A stretch of 64,000 nucleotides of DNA from Listeria monocytogenes. Its GTDB lineage: Bacteria; Bacillota; Bacilli; Lactobacillales; Listeriaceae. Below, one piece after another: positions 52,495 to 61,307 of this stretch. The first letter of the stretch is position 1. Each line of letters opens with the position of its first letter. The stretch spans positions 930,001 through 994,000 of the forward strand of contig NZ_LT906436.1 of the NCBI RefSeq assembly GCF_900187225.1, read 5' to 3'. Under the pieces are notes generated by a model, which was given only the letters and a program-made list of their open reading frames with translations, did not search any database and had not been told where the DNA came from. Made by a program: the position numbers and the translations under genes.

Positions 52495-53283
52495 ATGAAT
52501 TTATCATTAGAGGGAAAAACTTATGTTGTAATGGGAGTAGCTAATAAGCGTAGTATTGCTTGGGCAATTGCGCGTTCACTAAATGAAGCTGGAGCAAAAC
52601 TGGTATTTACATATGCGGACGATCGTGCGAAAAAAAGCATTACAGAGCTAGTACCTTCATTAAGCGAAGTAAATCAAAATCCACTTATCTTAGCTTGTGA
52701 TGTAACAAGTGAAGAAGCTATTACAGAAACTTTTGAAACAATTAAAGATAAAGCTGGCAAACTTAGCGGCCTAGCACACTGCATTGCTTTTGCAAACAAA
52801 GACTTTTTAACTGGGGACTATTTAGAAGTAGATCGTAAAAGCTTCTTACAAGCACATGAAATTAGTGCCTATTCATTCACAGCTGTTGCTCGTGCACTAA
52901 AACACTTAGAAATGTTGACAGAAGATGCAAGTTTACTAACATTAACTTACCTTGGTGGGGAACGTGTAGTAGAAAACTATAATATTATGGGTGTAGCAAA
53001 AGCTTCTCTGGATGCAAGTGTTCGATACCTCGCAATGGACTTAGGGGCAATTGGTGTTCGTGTAAATGCTATTTCTGCAGGACCAATCAGAACAGTATCT
53101 GCTCGTGGCGTTAGCGGTTTCTCTGATTCTATTTCACTAGTGGAAGAAAGAGCCCCACTAAAACGTGCGACACAAGCGGAAGAAGTTGGCGACACAGCAT
53201 ATTACTTATTCAGTAATTTATCTCGAGGCGTTACAGGCGAAGTAATTCATGTAGATAGCGGTTATCATATTATTGGATTTTAA
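52495..53283 (+). CDS. fabI: Enoyl-[acyl-carrier-protein] reductase (NADPH/NADH)
   Basis: A 262-residue short-chain dehydrogenase that completes each round of fatty-acid elongation. The cofactor segment is GVANKRSIAWAIA (about residues 14-26). The catalytic residues are in LTYLGGERVVENYNIMGVAKASL (Tyr and Lys, spaced six apart). It is the triclosan target and the only enoyl reductase seen here. No clear FapR box is visible upstream; TAAAAT (about 52457) may be the -10. Confidence 0.95.
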   Translation: MNLSLEGKTYVVMGVANKRSIAWAIARSLNEAGAKLVFTYADDRAKKSITELVPSLSEVNQNPLILACDVTSEEAITETFETIKDKAGKLSGLAHCIAFANKDFLTGDYLEVDRKSFLQAHEISAYSFTAVARALKHLEMLTEDASLLTLTYLGGERVVENYNIMGVAKASLDASVRYLAMDLGAIGVRVNAISAGPIRTVSARGVSGFSDSISLVEERAPLKRATQAEEVGDTAYYLFSNLSRGVTGEVIHVDSGYHIIGF

Positions 53284-53285
53284 AG

Positions 53286-53331
53286 AAAAAAAGACCGTAA
53301 GTAGTTTTTAACTACTTACGGTCTTTTTTTT
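53286..53331. terminator. Bidirectional terminator between fabI and dltD
   Basis: AAAAAAAGACCGTAAGTAGT pairs perfectly with ACTACTTACGGTCTTTTTTT with a 5-base loop. The final codons of dltD lie in it. Confidence 0.95.
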
Positions 53332-54586
53332 GTCCATTTTCTGGATGTTCTTTAAAGTAATATTCTTTTGGTGTTGGTTTATAGTTTGTTTGCATTGGTT
53401 CTTTAACGAAGTCTGCTAATACTTGGTCGATTTTTACCCAACCGCGCCAGCTTAAATGAATCGGATCTTCTAAGAAAAAAGCGTCATTTTGATATTCTTC
53501 TAGAGAGTAGTAACGGAAACCTTGACTCTCAATTTGTTCTTTTGTTTTCGCATAATAGTCATCTAAACCTTGTTTGTCCATACCAATGTAATCAATCCAT
53601 TTTCCATTGATAGGCGGGTTAATGAAAATGACATCTGCACCAGCCTTTTTGAAAGCATCCATCAGTAGCTGTAAATCAGCAAACTCAGGAGATTGGTCAT
53701 AACGTAAATCTTTGCGGCTATTTTTTAATTTACCTTCAATGGGTTTGATTTTCTTTTGGTAATAATGTTCTTTGACTTGAAAAGGATTATTACCAGTACT
53801 TCTCTCACCAGTTTCTTTAGCTAATTCATCTAGTTGTTGGTAATCTAAAGTTTCTGGAAGTTCCTTTAGGCCTTTGCTTACGCGATCTTGTTTGGAACCA
53901 ATGATGTATTTTGATTCTAAATCGTCTTTACGTTCCAAAATCTTCAGTTCGACATTACCAGTAATGTTTAGAAGCTTTGGATCATGAGGTTTTTTAGGAC
54001 CTTTTGCGACAATGTTTTCGAGTAATTTTTTTAATGTAGAGTCACTTTGAACTACTTGGAAAGATAATAAACGTTTAGCTGCATAACGACGTTCAGGCGT
54101 GTTTTTCGTATCTTCTAAAGCAAATTTATATGCATGAAGAGGGGAAAAGTTGGCACCAAATGATGGGTCAGAAACCCCTTTAGGTTGGAACCATTGTGGA
54201 GATAAAACTACCGCTACTTTTTTTCCTTTTAAATCATCACCAAGTGCATTTACGTCTAAGAAATGACTTAATGATTGTGTACCTGGGCGACCAAGTAAAA
54301 ATGGTGTATAGCCCTGATTGTATTTTTTTGAGACTACGCTAGGATGAAATGGGTCGACGCGGGAAAGCTCTGAAGAACCATAAATTGGTAAATAGTTTCC
54401 TTCTTGTAAAGCTTTTTTCTGGATGTCTAAGCCTTGGATGACGGATTCGTTCATTGATGTAGCGCTTTTCTCTACGGTATCAGAAGAAACTTTAGAGAAT
54501 AAGCTACTAGGTCCGAATAGAACGAAAAGGAAAACCGCGAATGCGACCAATAAAGGCCCAAATGTCATCCACAGCTTTTTTTTCAT
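53312..54586 (-). CDS. dltD: D-alanyl transfer protein DltD
   Basis: A 424-residue protein with one N-terminal membrane helix (about residues 8-28) and an extracellular SGNH-like esterase domain. The Ser of YGSSELSRVDPFHPS (about residue 71) and the late Asp-x-x-His of FLEDPIHLSWRGW form the catalytic site. DltD passes D-alanine from the DltB/DltX complex to lipoteichoic acid. It is the last gene of dltXABCD and its ATG overlaps the dltC stop. Confidence 0.94.
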   Translation of the reverse strand: MKKKLWMTFGPLLVAFAVFLFVLFGPSSLFSKVSSDTVEKSATSMNESVIQGLDIQKKALQEGNYLPIYGSSELSRVDPFHPSVVSKKYNQGYTPFLLGRPGTQSLSHFLDVNALGDDLKGKKVAVVLSPQWFQPKGVSDPSFGANFSPLHAYKFALEDTKNTPERRYAAKRLLSFQVVQSDSTLKKLLENIVAKGPKKPHDPKLLNITGNVELKILERKDDLESKYIIGSKQDRVSKGLKELPETLDYQQLDELAKETGERSTGNNPFQVKEHYYQKKIKPIEGKLKNSRKDLRYDQSPEFADLQLLMDAFKKAGADVIFINPPINGKWIDYIGMDKQGLDDYYAKTKEQIESQGFRYYSLEEYQNDAFFLEDPIHLSWRGWVKIDQVLADFVKEPMQTNYKPTPKEYYFKEHPENGQKKDRK

Positions 54587-54822
54587 TATTTTAGCGCCTC
54601 AAGTTGTGTAATAATCATTTCAGGAGTAGCCCATTCGTCGCGGTCAAATTCGGAAACAGGTACAGTAATATCTAGTTTTTCTTCAATTTCAATTAAAAGT
54701 TGAACCGTAGCCATAGAATCAAGCAAGCCTTCATCAAATAATTTGATGTTTGTATTTTGTACTACTTCATCAGTTTCTGTAATTTCCTCTAATATTTCTA
54801 ATACATTTTCACGGAAAGCCAT
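54586..54822 (-). CDS. dltC: D-alanine carrier protein DltC
   Basis: A 78-residue acyl-carrier-like protein. The phosphopantetheine serine is Ser36 in [10 protein letters not shown]. DltA loads D-alanine onto its thiol and DltB passes it across the membrane. It lies 25 bases after dltB and overlaps dltD by one base. Confidence 0.96.
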
Positions 54823-54847
54823 TATAAATTACCACCTTTAGTTAGTT

Positions 54848-56032
54848 TTAAAAATTAATTTTATCTAAAATACCTGAGAATATCAGGAATCCGAAACAAA
54901 CAAATTGGAATGTAATGATAACGCCGATTACATAAGTAATTTTGTTTTTTGGATAGAATTTGTGCTTCTTGTTAAAGCGTTCGAATAGGTCAAATCCAAC
55001 GATAAGTGTTGCTTGATAAAGGCCATAAACGATGTAATACCAATGAAGTCCATGCCATACTCCCATGATGAAAAAGTTAACGAAATATGCTAGGTAGGCA
55101 ATAGTGAACTTGCTTTTAAACCATTTCTTTTTTGTAACCCAAAATACGAAACGCATGAATACATAATCGCGGAACCAGAAAGAAAGCGTCATATGCCAAC
55201 GATTCCAGAACTCTTTAATGTTGCGAGCTGCGAAAGGTTTGTTAAAGTTCATAGGTGTTTGAACGCCGAGCAAGTAACTAACCCCAACTGCAAAGGCACT
55301 ATAACCTGCAAAGTCAAAGAATAAATACATACTATAAGCATACATATAACCAATTAAACTCTTTGTTGTATCTACATTATGTGTAATCGCGATGTCTAGT
55401 GGAACAACAAAATGTTTGTTTACTAAGTAAGCGATAATGAATTTGTAGAGAAAACCAAGGAAGATAAGGAATATTCCTCGATTTAATAAAGCTAGATAAG
55501 CTTCTTTACTAGGCGGATTATCAACGTCTTTTTTAAAGCGACGGAATCGGTCAATCGGTCCGGACGAAATAGTCGGGAAGAATAGTAAGAAGTTAACAAA
55601 ATCCCACGCGTTATACTGTTTAATTAAGTTATCACGTATTTCAATAATCATTTGTGTTGCTTTAAATGTTAAGTAGGAAATTCCTAGGAAACCAACCATT
55701 GTTACATGATCACCTAAAATTGGAACAACTTTAGAGATAACGAGGGGGAGAATGGACAGAATCACTGCGATAACAAAAACGCCGCCGTGATTCCGCTTTT
55801 TCTCTTGCCTATAATGGAAGTAAAGTCGTACAAGGGCAAGTTGCCAGAAGACGAAGAAGATAAAAGTAGCTCCTTGGACTGGACTTGCTGAGAACATAAA
55901 GTATAAAAATACGAGTGTCACAAAAGCATTATAAATCGGTAATCTCTTCCCTAACAAACCAGCTACTATGATAGGAATCAAAAATAGTACAAGTACTCCA
56001 AAATAAAGAATTGTGCCGTATGGTAAACTCAC
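54848..56032 (-). CDS. dltB: D-alanyl transfer protein DltB (MBOAT)
   Basis: A 394-residue MBOAT acyltransferase with about 11 membrane segments. The extracellular-tunnel histidine lies in FFIMGVWHGLHWYY and the second block is NIKEFWNRWHMTLSFWFRDYV. It transfers D-alanine from DltC across the membrane. The start codon overlaps the dltA stop by four bases. Confidence 0.95.
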   Translation of the reverse strand: MSLPYGTILYFGVLVLFLIPIIVAGLLGKRLPIYNAFVTLVFLYFMFSASPVQGATFIFFVFWQLALVRLYFHYRQEKKRNHGGVFVIAVILSILPLVISKVVPILGDHVTMVGFLGISYLTFKATQMIIEIRDNLIKQYNAWDFVNFLLFFPTISSGPIDRFRRFKKDVDNPPSKEAYLALLNRGIFLIFLGFLYKFIIAYLVNKHFVVPLDIAITHNVDTTKSLIGYMYAYSMYLFFDFAGYSAFAVGVSYLLGVQTPMNFNKPFAARNIKEFWNRWHMTLSFWFRDYVFMRFVFWVTKKKWFKSKFTIAYLAYFVNFFIMGVWHGLHWYYIVYGLYQATLIVGFDLFERFNKKHKFYPKNKITYVIGVIITFQFVCFGFLIFSGILDKINF

Positions 56033-57576
56033 TTGTTAACCTCACTATTAAGTGATTTGCGATCAATTTTGCCATTCATAGTTAACGGGAAGTCCGTTTT
56101 ATAAATCCATTTTCGGGGGATCATGTATGCTGGCATAAATTCTTTTAGTTCTTTTTTTATTGCTGCACTTAGCTGGTATTCTTTTTCGAAATCATGGGTA
56201 GTTGGGATGACCTGAGCGACTAACATATCTACCTTTTCATCTTTCATTTTCGGAATAATAGCGCAGTTTTGAATGTAACTTACTTTTTTTAGGTTGTTTT
56301 CGATATCTTCTAATTCGATGCGGTAACCATGAAGTTTAATTTGGAAGTCAAGACGTCCTTGGAAGAACAGATAACCGTCTTTGATAATACCAGAGTCTCC
56401 TGTGCGATAGGCTTGATAACCTTTATAATCGAAGAATACTTGGTCTGTTTTTTCAGGTTCATTTAAGTAACCTTTAGAAACGCTAGCACCAATTAGGACA
56501 ATTTCTCCTTTTTCGCCTTCTGGAAGAACCTCACCAGTTTCTTGGTCAACGATGTGTAAACGCATATCTGGTTTAATAACGCCAAGTGGTAAGCTTGGAT
56601 AAGCATCGATAATCTCTCGAGTTACTTTCACTTGGGTAACAGCCACGGTTGCTTCTGTAGGTCCGTATGTGTTGTAAATAACTGCATCTGGGAAACGGTC
56701 CAGTAATTCGCTTGCTGTTTTCTTGGCAAGTACTTCACCACAGAATAAGAAACGAGTTAAGCGGGGGTTATTTTCTTGGTTAAAGTTCTCGTCTAGTAAG
56801 CACAAATCTGCAAAAGAAGGAGTAGAAACCCATACATCCAAGTTTTGAGCAGGTATTTCACGATATAGATCTTTCATATTCGCAGTAATTGTTTTATCAA
56901 GAGGTACAAGCGTCCCACCCGATAGTAAACTTGGGTATAAATCCATAACGGATAGATCGAAGGAGAAGGGCGCTTGGTTTAAGAAACGCAATCCTTGGCT
57001 TAAAGAAAAGTCTTGTAAAATCCAGTTACTAAAACTTACTAGGTTGTTTTGACTGATTTGAACGCCTTTAGGATTTCCTGTACTTCCAGATGTGTAAATA
57101 ATATAGTAGTTATCATCATTGTTTACACATGCTTCTTTGTCTGGAACTTCTCCGAAATGTTTTTCTAAAGCGTCCATTAGCTGATCTTGTGTTAGCACCG
57201 GACAACCAGTAATAGTAAGGTTGTTAGGCAGCTCTTCTGTGCAAATAAACATAGAAGGATCAGCTGCTTTTTTTATTTGTTCTATACGTTCAACTGGCAT
57301 AGAAACATCTACTGGTACATAAGCTCGACCTGATTTGATAGAGCCTAAGAATGCAACTAACATTAGGGGAGACATATGGCCGTAAACGATAATAGGTTTT
57401 TCTTTGTCAGTAATTAGGTTTTTTAGTAGAAAAGAGCCGAATGCATCAGATTGCCGTTTTAGTTCTTTATAGGAAAGACGTGTTCCAGCATATTCATAGC
57501 AAGGGAAATCCGGTGTCTTCTCTGCCCATGCATCAATTCTTTCTATGATACTCGTTGTCATTATTGATATTCCCAT
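56029..57576 (-). CDS. dltA: D-alanine--D-alanyl carrier protein ligase
   Basis: A 515-residue adenylating enzyme that activates D-alanine and loads it onto DltC. Core motifs are YIIYTSGSTGNPKGV (about residues 155-169), NTYGPTEATV, YRTGD and the lysine of NGKIDRKSL near the C-terminus. Two starts are possible: ATG at 57576 behind AAAGGA, or ATG at 57561 which gives the 510-residue form usually listed for Listeria. D-alanylation lowers surface negative charge and raises resistance to cationic peptides. Confidence 0.95.
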   Translation of the reverse strand: MGISIMTTSIIERIDAWAEKTPDFPCYEYAGTRLSYKELKRQSDAFGSFLLKNLITDKEKPIIVYGHMSPLMLVAFLGSIKSGRAYVPVDVSMPVERIEQIKKAADPSMFICTEELPNNLTITGCPVLTQDQLMDALEKHFGEVPDKEACVNNDDNYYIIYTSGSTGNPKGVQISQNNLVSFSNWILQDFSLSQGLRFLNQAPFSFDLSVMDLYPSLLSGGTLVPLDKTITANMKDLYREIPAQNLDVWVSTPSFADLCLLDENFNQENNPRLTRFLFCGEVLAKKTASELLDRFPDAVIYNTYGPTEATVAVTQVKVTREIIDAYPSLPLGVIKPDMRLHIVDQETGEVLPEGEKGEIVLIGASVSKGYLNEPEKTDQVFFDYKGYQAYRTGDSGIIKDGYLFFQGRLDFQIKLHGYRIELEDIENNLKKVSYIQNCAIIPKMKDEKVDMLVAQVIPTTHDFEKEYQLSAAIKKELKEFMPAYMIPRKWIYKTDFPLTMNGKIDRKSLNSEVNK

Positions 57577-57597
57577 TTTTAACAGTCCTTTCTTCTT

Positions 57598-57744
57598 TTA
57601 GAATTCGTTGTAAATGAATTTCGCACCTTCAGGGTTTTTGAAACCATAAAACCAAAGCAATCCAAGCAAAATAGCTAGGTAGAAAAAAGTTTTCATTGTA
57701 AAAATAGTTGCTGGATGATGCAAAATTAGTTTTATTTTATTCAT
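57598..57744 (-). CDS. dltX: DltX, small membrane protein of the dlt operon (48 residues)
   Basis: A 48-residue protein with one membrane helix (about residues 18-36) beginning MNKIKLILHHPATIF and ending in FIYNEF. The C-terminal acidic-aromatic end is the conserved DltX motif. In other Firmicutes it is required for D-alanylation, working with DltB and DltD at the outer face of the membrane. GAGGTGG precedes the ATG. It is the first gene of the operon and is easily missed because of its size. Confidence 0.9.
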   Translation of the reverse strand: MNKIKLILHHPATIFTMKTFFYLAILLGLLWFYGFKNPEGAKFIYNEF

Positions 57745-57820
57745 AAATCCACCTCTTCATTGTTTCATTTGTGTTACAAATATTAAAAATAAACGTTTAA
57801 TACTTACTTACTGTAATACA

Positions 57821-57840
57821 TTTGTCTTTAAATGTCTAAT
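57821..57840 (-). promoter_or_regulatory. Direct repeat upstream of dlt, possible VirR-type box
   Basis: TTTGTCTTTA (57821-57830) and AATGTCTAAT (57831-57840) repeat TGTCT (AGACA on the coding strand) at a 10-base period. This spacing is typical of OmpR-family response regulators. A -10 (TATTAC, 57818-57813 on the minus strand) lies just downstream. L. monocytogenes dlt is known to be VirR-activated; linking it to this site is an inference. Confidence 0.5.
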
Positions 57841-57874
57841 TACATTTTTGTAAGGTTAGAAAAATAAACATATT

Positions 57875-57903
57875 TTGAACTTGAAAGTAGGTACGAGTAT
57901 AAT
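57875..57903 (+). promoter_or_regulatory. Sigma-A promoter of rpiA
   Basis: TTGAAC (57875-57880) and TATAAT (57898-57903) are 17 bases apart. Confidence 0.82.
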
Positions 57904-57951
57904 GAAACAATAGATATAGCAATGTTTTAATGCTAGAAAAGAGGTTGGACT

Positions 57952-58626
57952 ATGATTAATCAAAAGAAGATTGCAGGAGAAAAGGCTTGTGAATGGATTA
58001 AAGATGGAATGGTTGTGGGTCTTGGAACGGGCAGTACAGTTTATTACACGATTGAAAAGCTTGGAGAAATGGTAAATAACGGTTTGCACATTACAGGGGT
58101 AGCGACTTCTGAAGAAACAAACAAACAAGCACAAAATTTAGGAATACCTTTGAAATCGCTAAATGACGTTACGGAAATAGATATTACTATTGATGGTGCA
58201 GATGAAATTGATACGGTTTTTCAAGGAATAAAGGGTGGAGGAGGAGCACTGTTACGCGAAAAAATGGTAGCAAGTGCGAGTTTGAAAAACATTTGGGTTG
58301 TCAGTGAGGAGAAGCTTGTAAGAAACTTAGGGAAGTTTCCTTTACCTTTAGAAGTAATACCTTTTGGTTGGAAGCAGGTTGAGAGAAAACTTGAAAAAGA
58401 GCATATTCAAACAAATTTACGGAAACAATCTTCAGGAGAAGTCTATGTGACAAATAACGGGAACTATATTTTGGATATAGTAAATCAAACTTTTACGGAT
58501 GCAGAAATGTGGCAAGAAAAATTAGCGCAAATTCCAGGGATTGTGGAGCATGGATTATTTCTTCATTATGTGGATATAATTATTTGTGCGAAGGCGAATG
58601 GCGAAATTGAACTAATAAAAAAATAG
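57952..58626 (+). CDS. rpiA: Ribose-5-phosphate isomerase A
   Basis: A 224-residue isomerase interconverting ribose-5-phosphate and ribulose-5-phosphate. Motifs are GLGTGSTV (about residues 23-30), DGADEIDTVFQGIKGGGGALLREKMVA with the catalytic residues and EVIPFGW. It is slightly divergent in the C-terminal quarter. Listeria also has RpiB-type enzymes, so its weight in metabolism is uncertain. It is transcribed alone. Confidence 0.92.
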   Translation: MINQKKIAGEKACEWIKDGMVVGLGTGSTVYYTIEKLGEMVNNGLHITGVATSEETNKQAQNLGIPLKSLNDVTEIDITIDGADEIDTVFQGIKGGGGALLREKMVASASLKNIWVVSEEKLVRNLGKFPLPLEVIPFGWKQVERKLEKEHIQTNLRKQSSGEVYVTNNGNYILDIVNQTFTDAEMWQEKLAQIPGIVEHGLFLHYVDIIICAKANGEIELIKK

Positions 58627-58661
58627 TTATTTCTTCTATATAAAAGAAATAACTATTTTTA
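58622..58661. terminator. Bidirectional terminator between rpiA and the acetyltransferase gene
   Basis: AATAGTTATTTCTT pairs with AAGAAATAACTATT, followed by T on both strands. Confidence 0.85.
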
Positions 58662-59105
58662 TTAAATTTCATAGGTTAATGTTTTTTTCATGTCTTTATG
58701 TTCAATTCCAGCATCAAGGAATAATCCCGAGCAAGTTTCGTATCCCAATTTTTCATAGAAGGGAATAGCTGTTACCTGCGCGCCTAATTTTAAGGTAGTT
58801 AAGCCACGAGACTTAGCTTCGGATTCAATGGCTTCCATGATTCTCCGGCCGCTCCCAGTACCGCGGGCTACTTTCTGGGTGCAGATGCGTTCGACTTTAC
58901 CATAACCATCTTTTTCGCGGAATCTACCGGTTGCAAGGGGTGTGCCGTCTTCTGCGTAATCAACAAACATCACAACAGAATCTATTTCATCAAATTCATC
59001 CCATTCTAATGCTGGATCAACACGTTGCTCAACGACAAAAACATCATTTCTAATTTTAAGTGCAGCTTGTTTGCCAATATCATCTGTTACTTTCTTTACG
59101 GTCAA
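58662..59105 (-). CDS. GNAT family N-acetyltransferase
   Basis: A 147-residue acetyltransferase. The acetyl-CoA site is in RICTQKVARGTGSGRRIME (the usual R/Q-x-x-G-x-G/A block) and the C-terminal part holds IPFYEKLGYE. It resembles the ElaA/YjcF subgroup; the acceptor is unknown. It begins with TTG behind AAAGGA, 17 bases after the esterase gene, so the two are probably co-transcribed. Confidence 0.82.
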   Translation of the reverse strand: MTVKKVTDDIGKQAALKIRNDVFVVEQRVDPALEWDEFDEIDSVVMFVDYAEDGTPLATGRFREKDGYGKVERICTQKVARGTGSGRRIMEAIESEAKSRGLTTLKLGAQVTAIPFYEKLGYETCSGLFLDAGIEHKDMKKTLTYEI

Positions 59106-59122
59106 GTTGTTTCCGTCCTTTC

Positions 59123-59872
59123 CTATGCGCGCATGCTTTCTAAATCAAATGTATTCACTGGAAGCATATATTGTAAAGAATCTTTGATAAATGGCTGCCA
59201 GTATTTCCAGCGATGATCGCCGTTAAATACATGGAAATAATAATCAAATCCGCGAGTGGTTAAAATTTGTTCTAAAGATTTATTTGGTGATAAGAAATCG
59301 AGCACTTCATTTCCGGTTGTTTCGACTGCAGTTTCTTGGTCACCAATAATATGGAAGATTTTCACTTTTGAAGGGTCTACTTTTTCTGCAAGTGTAAGGA
59401 TTGTGTCATCCACATAGGGGGAATGTAAAATCACATTACCAAATGTAAAAGGAAAAAGAAGAGCTGCCTTTAAAGAAACGGTTGCCCCGAGTGAGTCTCC
59501 CATCAGGAATCTACTAGTAGGCATTTGGAAAGAAGGAAAGCGTTCTTCAAGATAAGGAACGAGTTCAAATGCTAAGAATTTGATATATGCATCGTTTTGT
59601 TTACCATCCGGATGATATTTTTCGCGACGATCCATAACAGTTTTGTAGGGGATACCAATGAAAATGGCTTTTTGAATCTGCTCATTTAGCGCTAATTCTT
59701 CGGAGTGGCGCGCAAGTTTGCCAAACTGAAAATAATCTTTTCCATCTTGTACAATAAAAAGTGGATATTTGTAAAGTGGCGAAAAATCAGGTGGCAAGCA
59801 AATAATTAAATCAAGTTCCTCTCCAAGCGATTTACTATAAAATTTCTCATCCAACATTTTGTGAGCTGTCAT
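59123..59872 (-). CDS. Esterase (EsteraseD/Fes-like alpha/beta hydrolase)
   Basis: A 249-residue cytoplasmic hydrolase related to esterase D and enterochelin esterase. The nucleophile elbow is FLMGDSLGATVS (about residue 131) and the catalytic His is in VFNGDHRWKYW (about residue 229). Three in-frame starts exist; AAGGAG lies 9 bases before the ATG at 59872, so I choose that. Family relatives cleave siderophores or simple esters; the substrate here is unknown. Confidence 0.8.
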   Translation of the reverse strand: MTAHKMLDEKFYSKSLGEELDLIICLPPDFSPLYKYPLFIVQDGKDYFQFGKLARHSEELALNEQIQKAIFIGIPYKTVMDRREKYHPDGKQNDAYIKFLAFELVPYLEERFPSFQMPTSRFLMGDSLGATVSLKAALLFPFTFGNVILHSPYVDDTILTLAEKVDPSKVKIFHIIGDQETAVETTGNEVLDFLSPNKSLEQILTTRGFDYYFHVFNGDHRWKYWQPFIKDSLQYMLPVNTFDLESMRA

Positions 59873-59935
59873 TTTCATTCTCTCCTTTCTTGAAATCAAT
59901 CCTTCATTGGTTATTGTTTTTTGAAAAGTTACTCT

Positions 59936-59944
59936 ATTTTAGCA
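59936..59944 (-). promoter_or_regulatory. Extended -10 promoter of the esterase gene
   Basis: On the minus strand TGC is followed by TAAAAT (59941-59936). No good -35 is seen. Confidence 0.5.
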
Positions 59945-60034
59945 TGAATTACGTTAAAAGAAAGAACATTTTGCCTATTTATTTGAAAAAATTTTCTTTT
60001 TCACAGAACATCACTGCAATAATGCTATTTAATA

Positions 60035-60043
60035 TGCTATACT
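60035..60043 (+). promoter_or_regulatory. Extended -10 promoter of ilvE
   Basis: TGC followed by TATACT (60038-60043), 47 bases before the start codon; the -35 is weak. I looked for a CodY box and found no good match. Confidence 0.5.
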
Positions 60044-60090
60044 GAAACATACAATAATTCTGTTTTAATGATAGAAAGTGGGGATTTTGA

Positions 60091-61110
60091 ATGAGTAAAG
60101 ATATTGACTGGAGTAATTTAGGATTTAGTTATATTAAAACGGACAAACGTTACATTTCTTATTGGAAAGACGGGGAATGGGACGAAGGTGCGCTAACAGA
60201 AGACAATACGCTACATATTAGCGAAGGTTCGACAGCACTTCATTACGGACAACAATGTTTTGAGGGTTTAAAAGCATATCGTTGTAAGGATGGTTCGATT
60301 AACCTTTTCCGTCCAGATCGGAATGCTGCTCGTATTCAAAAAAGCTGTGAGCGTTTATTAATGCCTCACATCCCAACTGAAAAATTTATTGATGCTGTTA
60401 TGCAAGTTGTTCGTGCCAATGAAGAATTTGTGCCGCCGTATGGTACAGGTGCAACACTTTATTTACGTCCATTTGTTATTGGTGTAGGCGATAATATTGG
60501 TGTTCATGCAGCCCCAGAGTATATTTTCTCTGTTTTCTGTTCACCAGTTGGTCCTTACTTCAAAGGTGGAATGGCGCCAACTAACTTTATCGTTTCCGAT
60601 TTTGACCGTGCTGCTCCAAATGGTACGGGTGCCGCAAAAGTTGGCGGAAACTATGCAGCAAGTTTACTTCCAGGTCAGGCTGCAAAAGAACGCAATTTTG
60701 GTGATTGTATTTATTTAGATCCAGCTACACATACAAAAATAGAAGAAGTTGGTTCTGCTAATTTCTTTGGTATTACAAAAGATGATAAATTTGTTACACC
60801 GTATTCTCCTTCTATTTTGCCAAGTATCACGAAGTATTCGTTACTTTATTTGGCAGAGCATCGTTTAGGATTAGAAGCAGTAGAAGGCGATGTATATATT
60901 GATAAATTAGATGAGTTTAAAGAAGCTGGAGCATGTGGAACGGCAGCGGTTATTACACCAATTGGCGGTATTCAAACCAAAGATGATTTCCATGTATTCC
61001 ATAGTGAAACAGAAGTGGGGCCAGTAACGAAACGTTTATTCGATGAACTTTGTGGTATTCAATTTGGAGATGTAGAAGCTCCAGAAGGTTGGATTTATAA
61101 AGTGAAATAA
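60091..61110 (+). CDS. ilvE: Branched-chain amino acid aminotransferase
   Basis: A 339-residue PLP enzyme of fold type IV that interconverts branched-chain amino acids and 2-oxo acids. The PLP lysine is in [13 protein letters not shown] (about residue 198). Substrate motifs include [13 protein letters not shown] and [10 protein letters not shown]. In Listeria this supports isoleucine, leucine and valine synthesis and supplies precursors for branched fatty acids. It stands alone with its own terminator. Confidence 0.94.
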   Translation: MSKDIDWSNLGFSYIKTDKRYISYWKDGEWDEGALTEDNTLHISEGSTALHYGQQCFEGLKAYRCKDGSINLFRPDRNAARIQKSCERLLMPHIPTEKFIDAVMQVVRANEEFVPPYGTGATLYLRPFVIGVGDNIGVHAAPEYIFSVFCSPVGPYFKGGMAPTNFIVSDFDRAAPNGTGAAKVGGNYAASLLPGQAAKERNFGDCIYLDPATHTKIEEVGSANFFGITKDDKFVTPYSPSILPSITKYSLLYLAEHRLGLEAVEGDVYIDKLDEFKEAGACGTAAVITPIGGIQTKDDFHVFHSETEVGPVTKRLFDELCGIQFGDVEAPEGWIYKVK

Positions 61111-61113
61111 TAT

Positions 61114-61143
61114 CAAACCGTCCGTTCAGCGGGCGGTTTTTTT
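61114..61143 (+). terminator. Rho-independent terminator after ilvE
   Basis: AAACCGTCCG pairs with CGGGCGGTTT, then seven T. Confidence 0.9.
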
Positions 61144-61156
61144 ATGTGCAAAATCA

Positions 61157-61195
61157 AAAGTCATTTCGGTTTAATAAAAAGGAAATGACTTTTTT
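61157..61195 (+). terminator. Second hairpin/terminator upstream of the ABC operon
   Basis: AAAAGTCATTTC pairs with GAAATGACTTTT, then T. It sits between the ilvE terminator and the next promoter and may insulate the ABC operon. Confidence 0.7.
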
Positions 61196-61196
61196 G

Positions 61197-61225
61197 TTGA
61201 CACGATAGCAACTCGGTGTTACTAT
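61197..61225 (+). promoter_or_regulatory. Near-consensus promoter of the second ABC exporter
   Basis: TTGACA (61197-61202, perfect) and TACTAT (61220-61225) are 17 bases apart. Confidence 0.85.
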
Positions 61226-61238
61226 GTAGTAGTAATAA

Positions 61239-61261
61239 GTGATACAGAATACCTGTATTAC
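61239..61261 (+). promoter_or_regulatory. Dyad operator downstream of the ABC exporter promoter
   Basis: GTGATACAG (61239-61247) and CTGTATTAC (61253-61261) are inverted repeats with one mismatch in nine and a 5-base centre. The site lies about 10 bases after the expected transcription start, a position for a repressor. No regulator gene is adjacent. Confidence 0.65.
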
Positions 61262-61307
61262 TGAGTAGTGGGGTTTTAATAAAAAATGGAAAGAAGGTTG
61301 TATTCAA

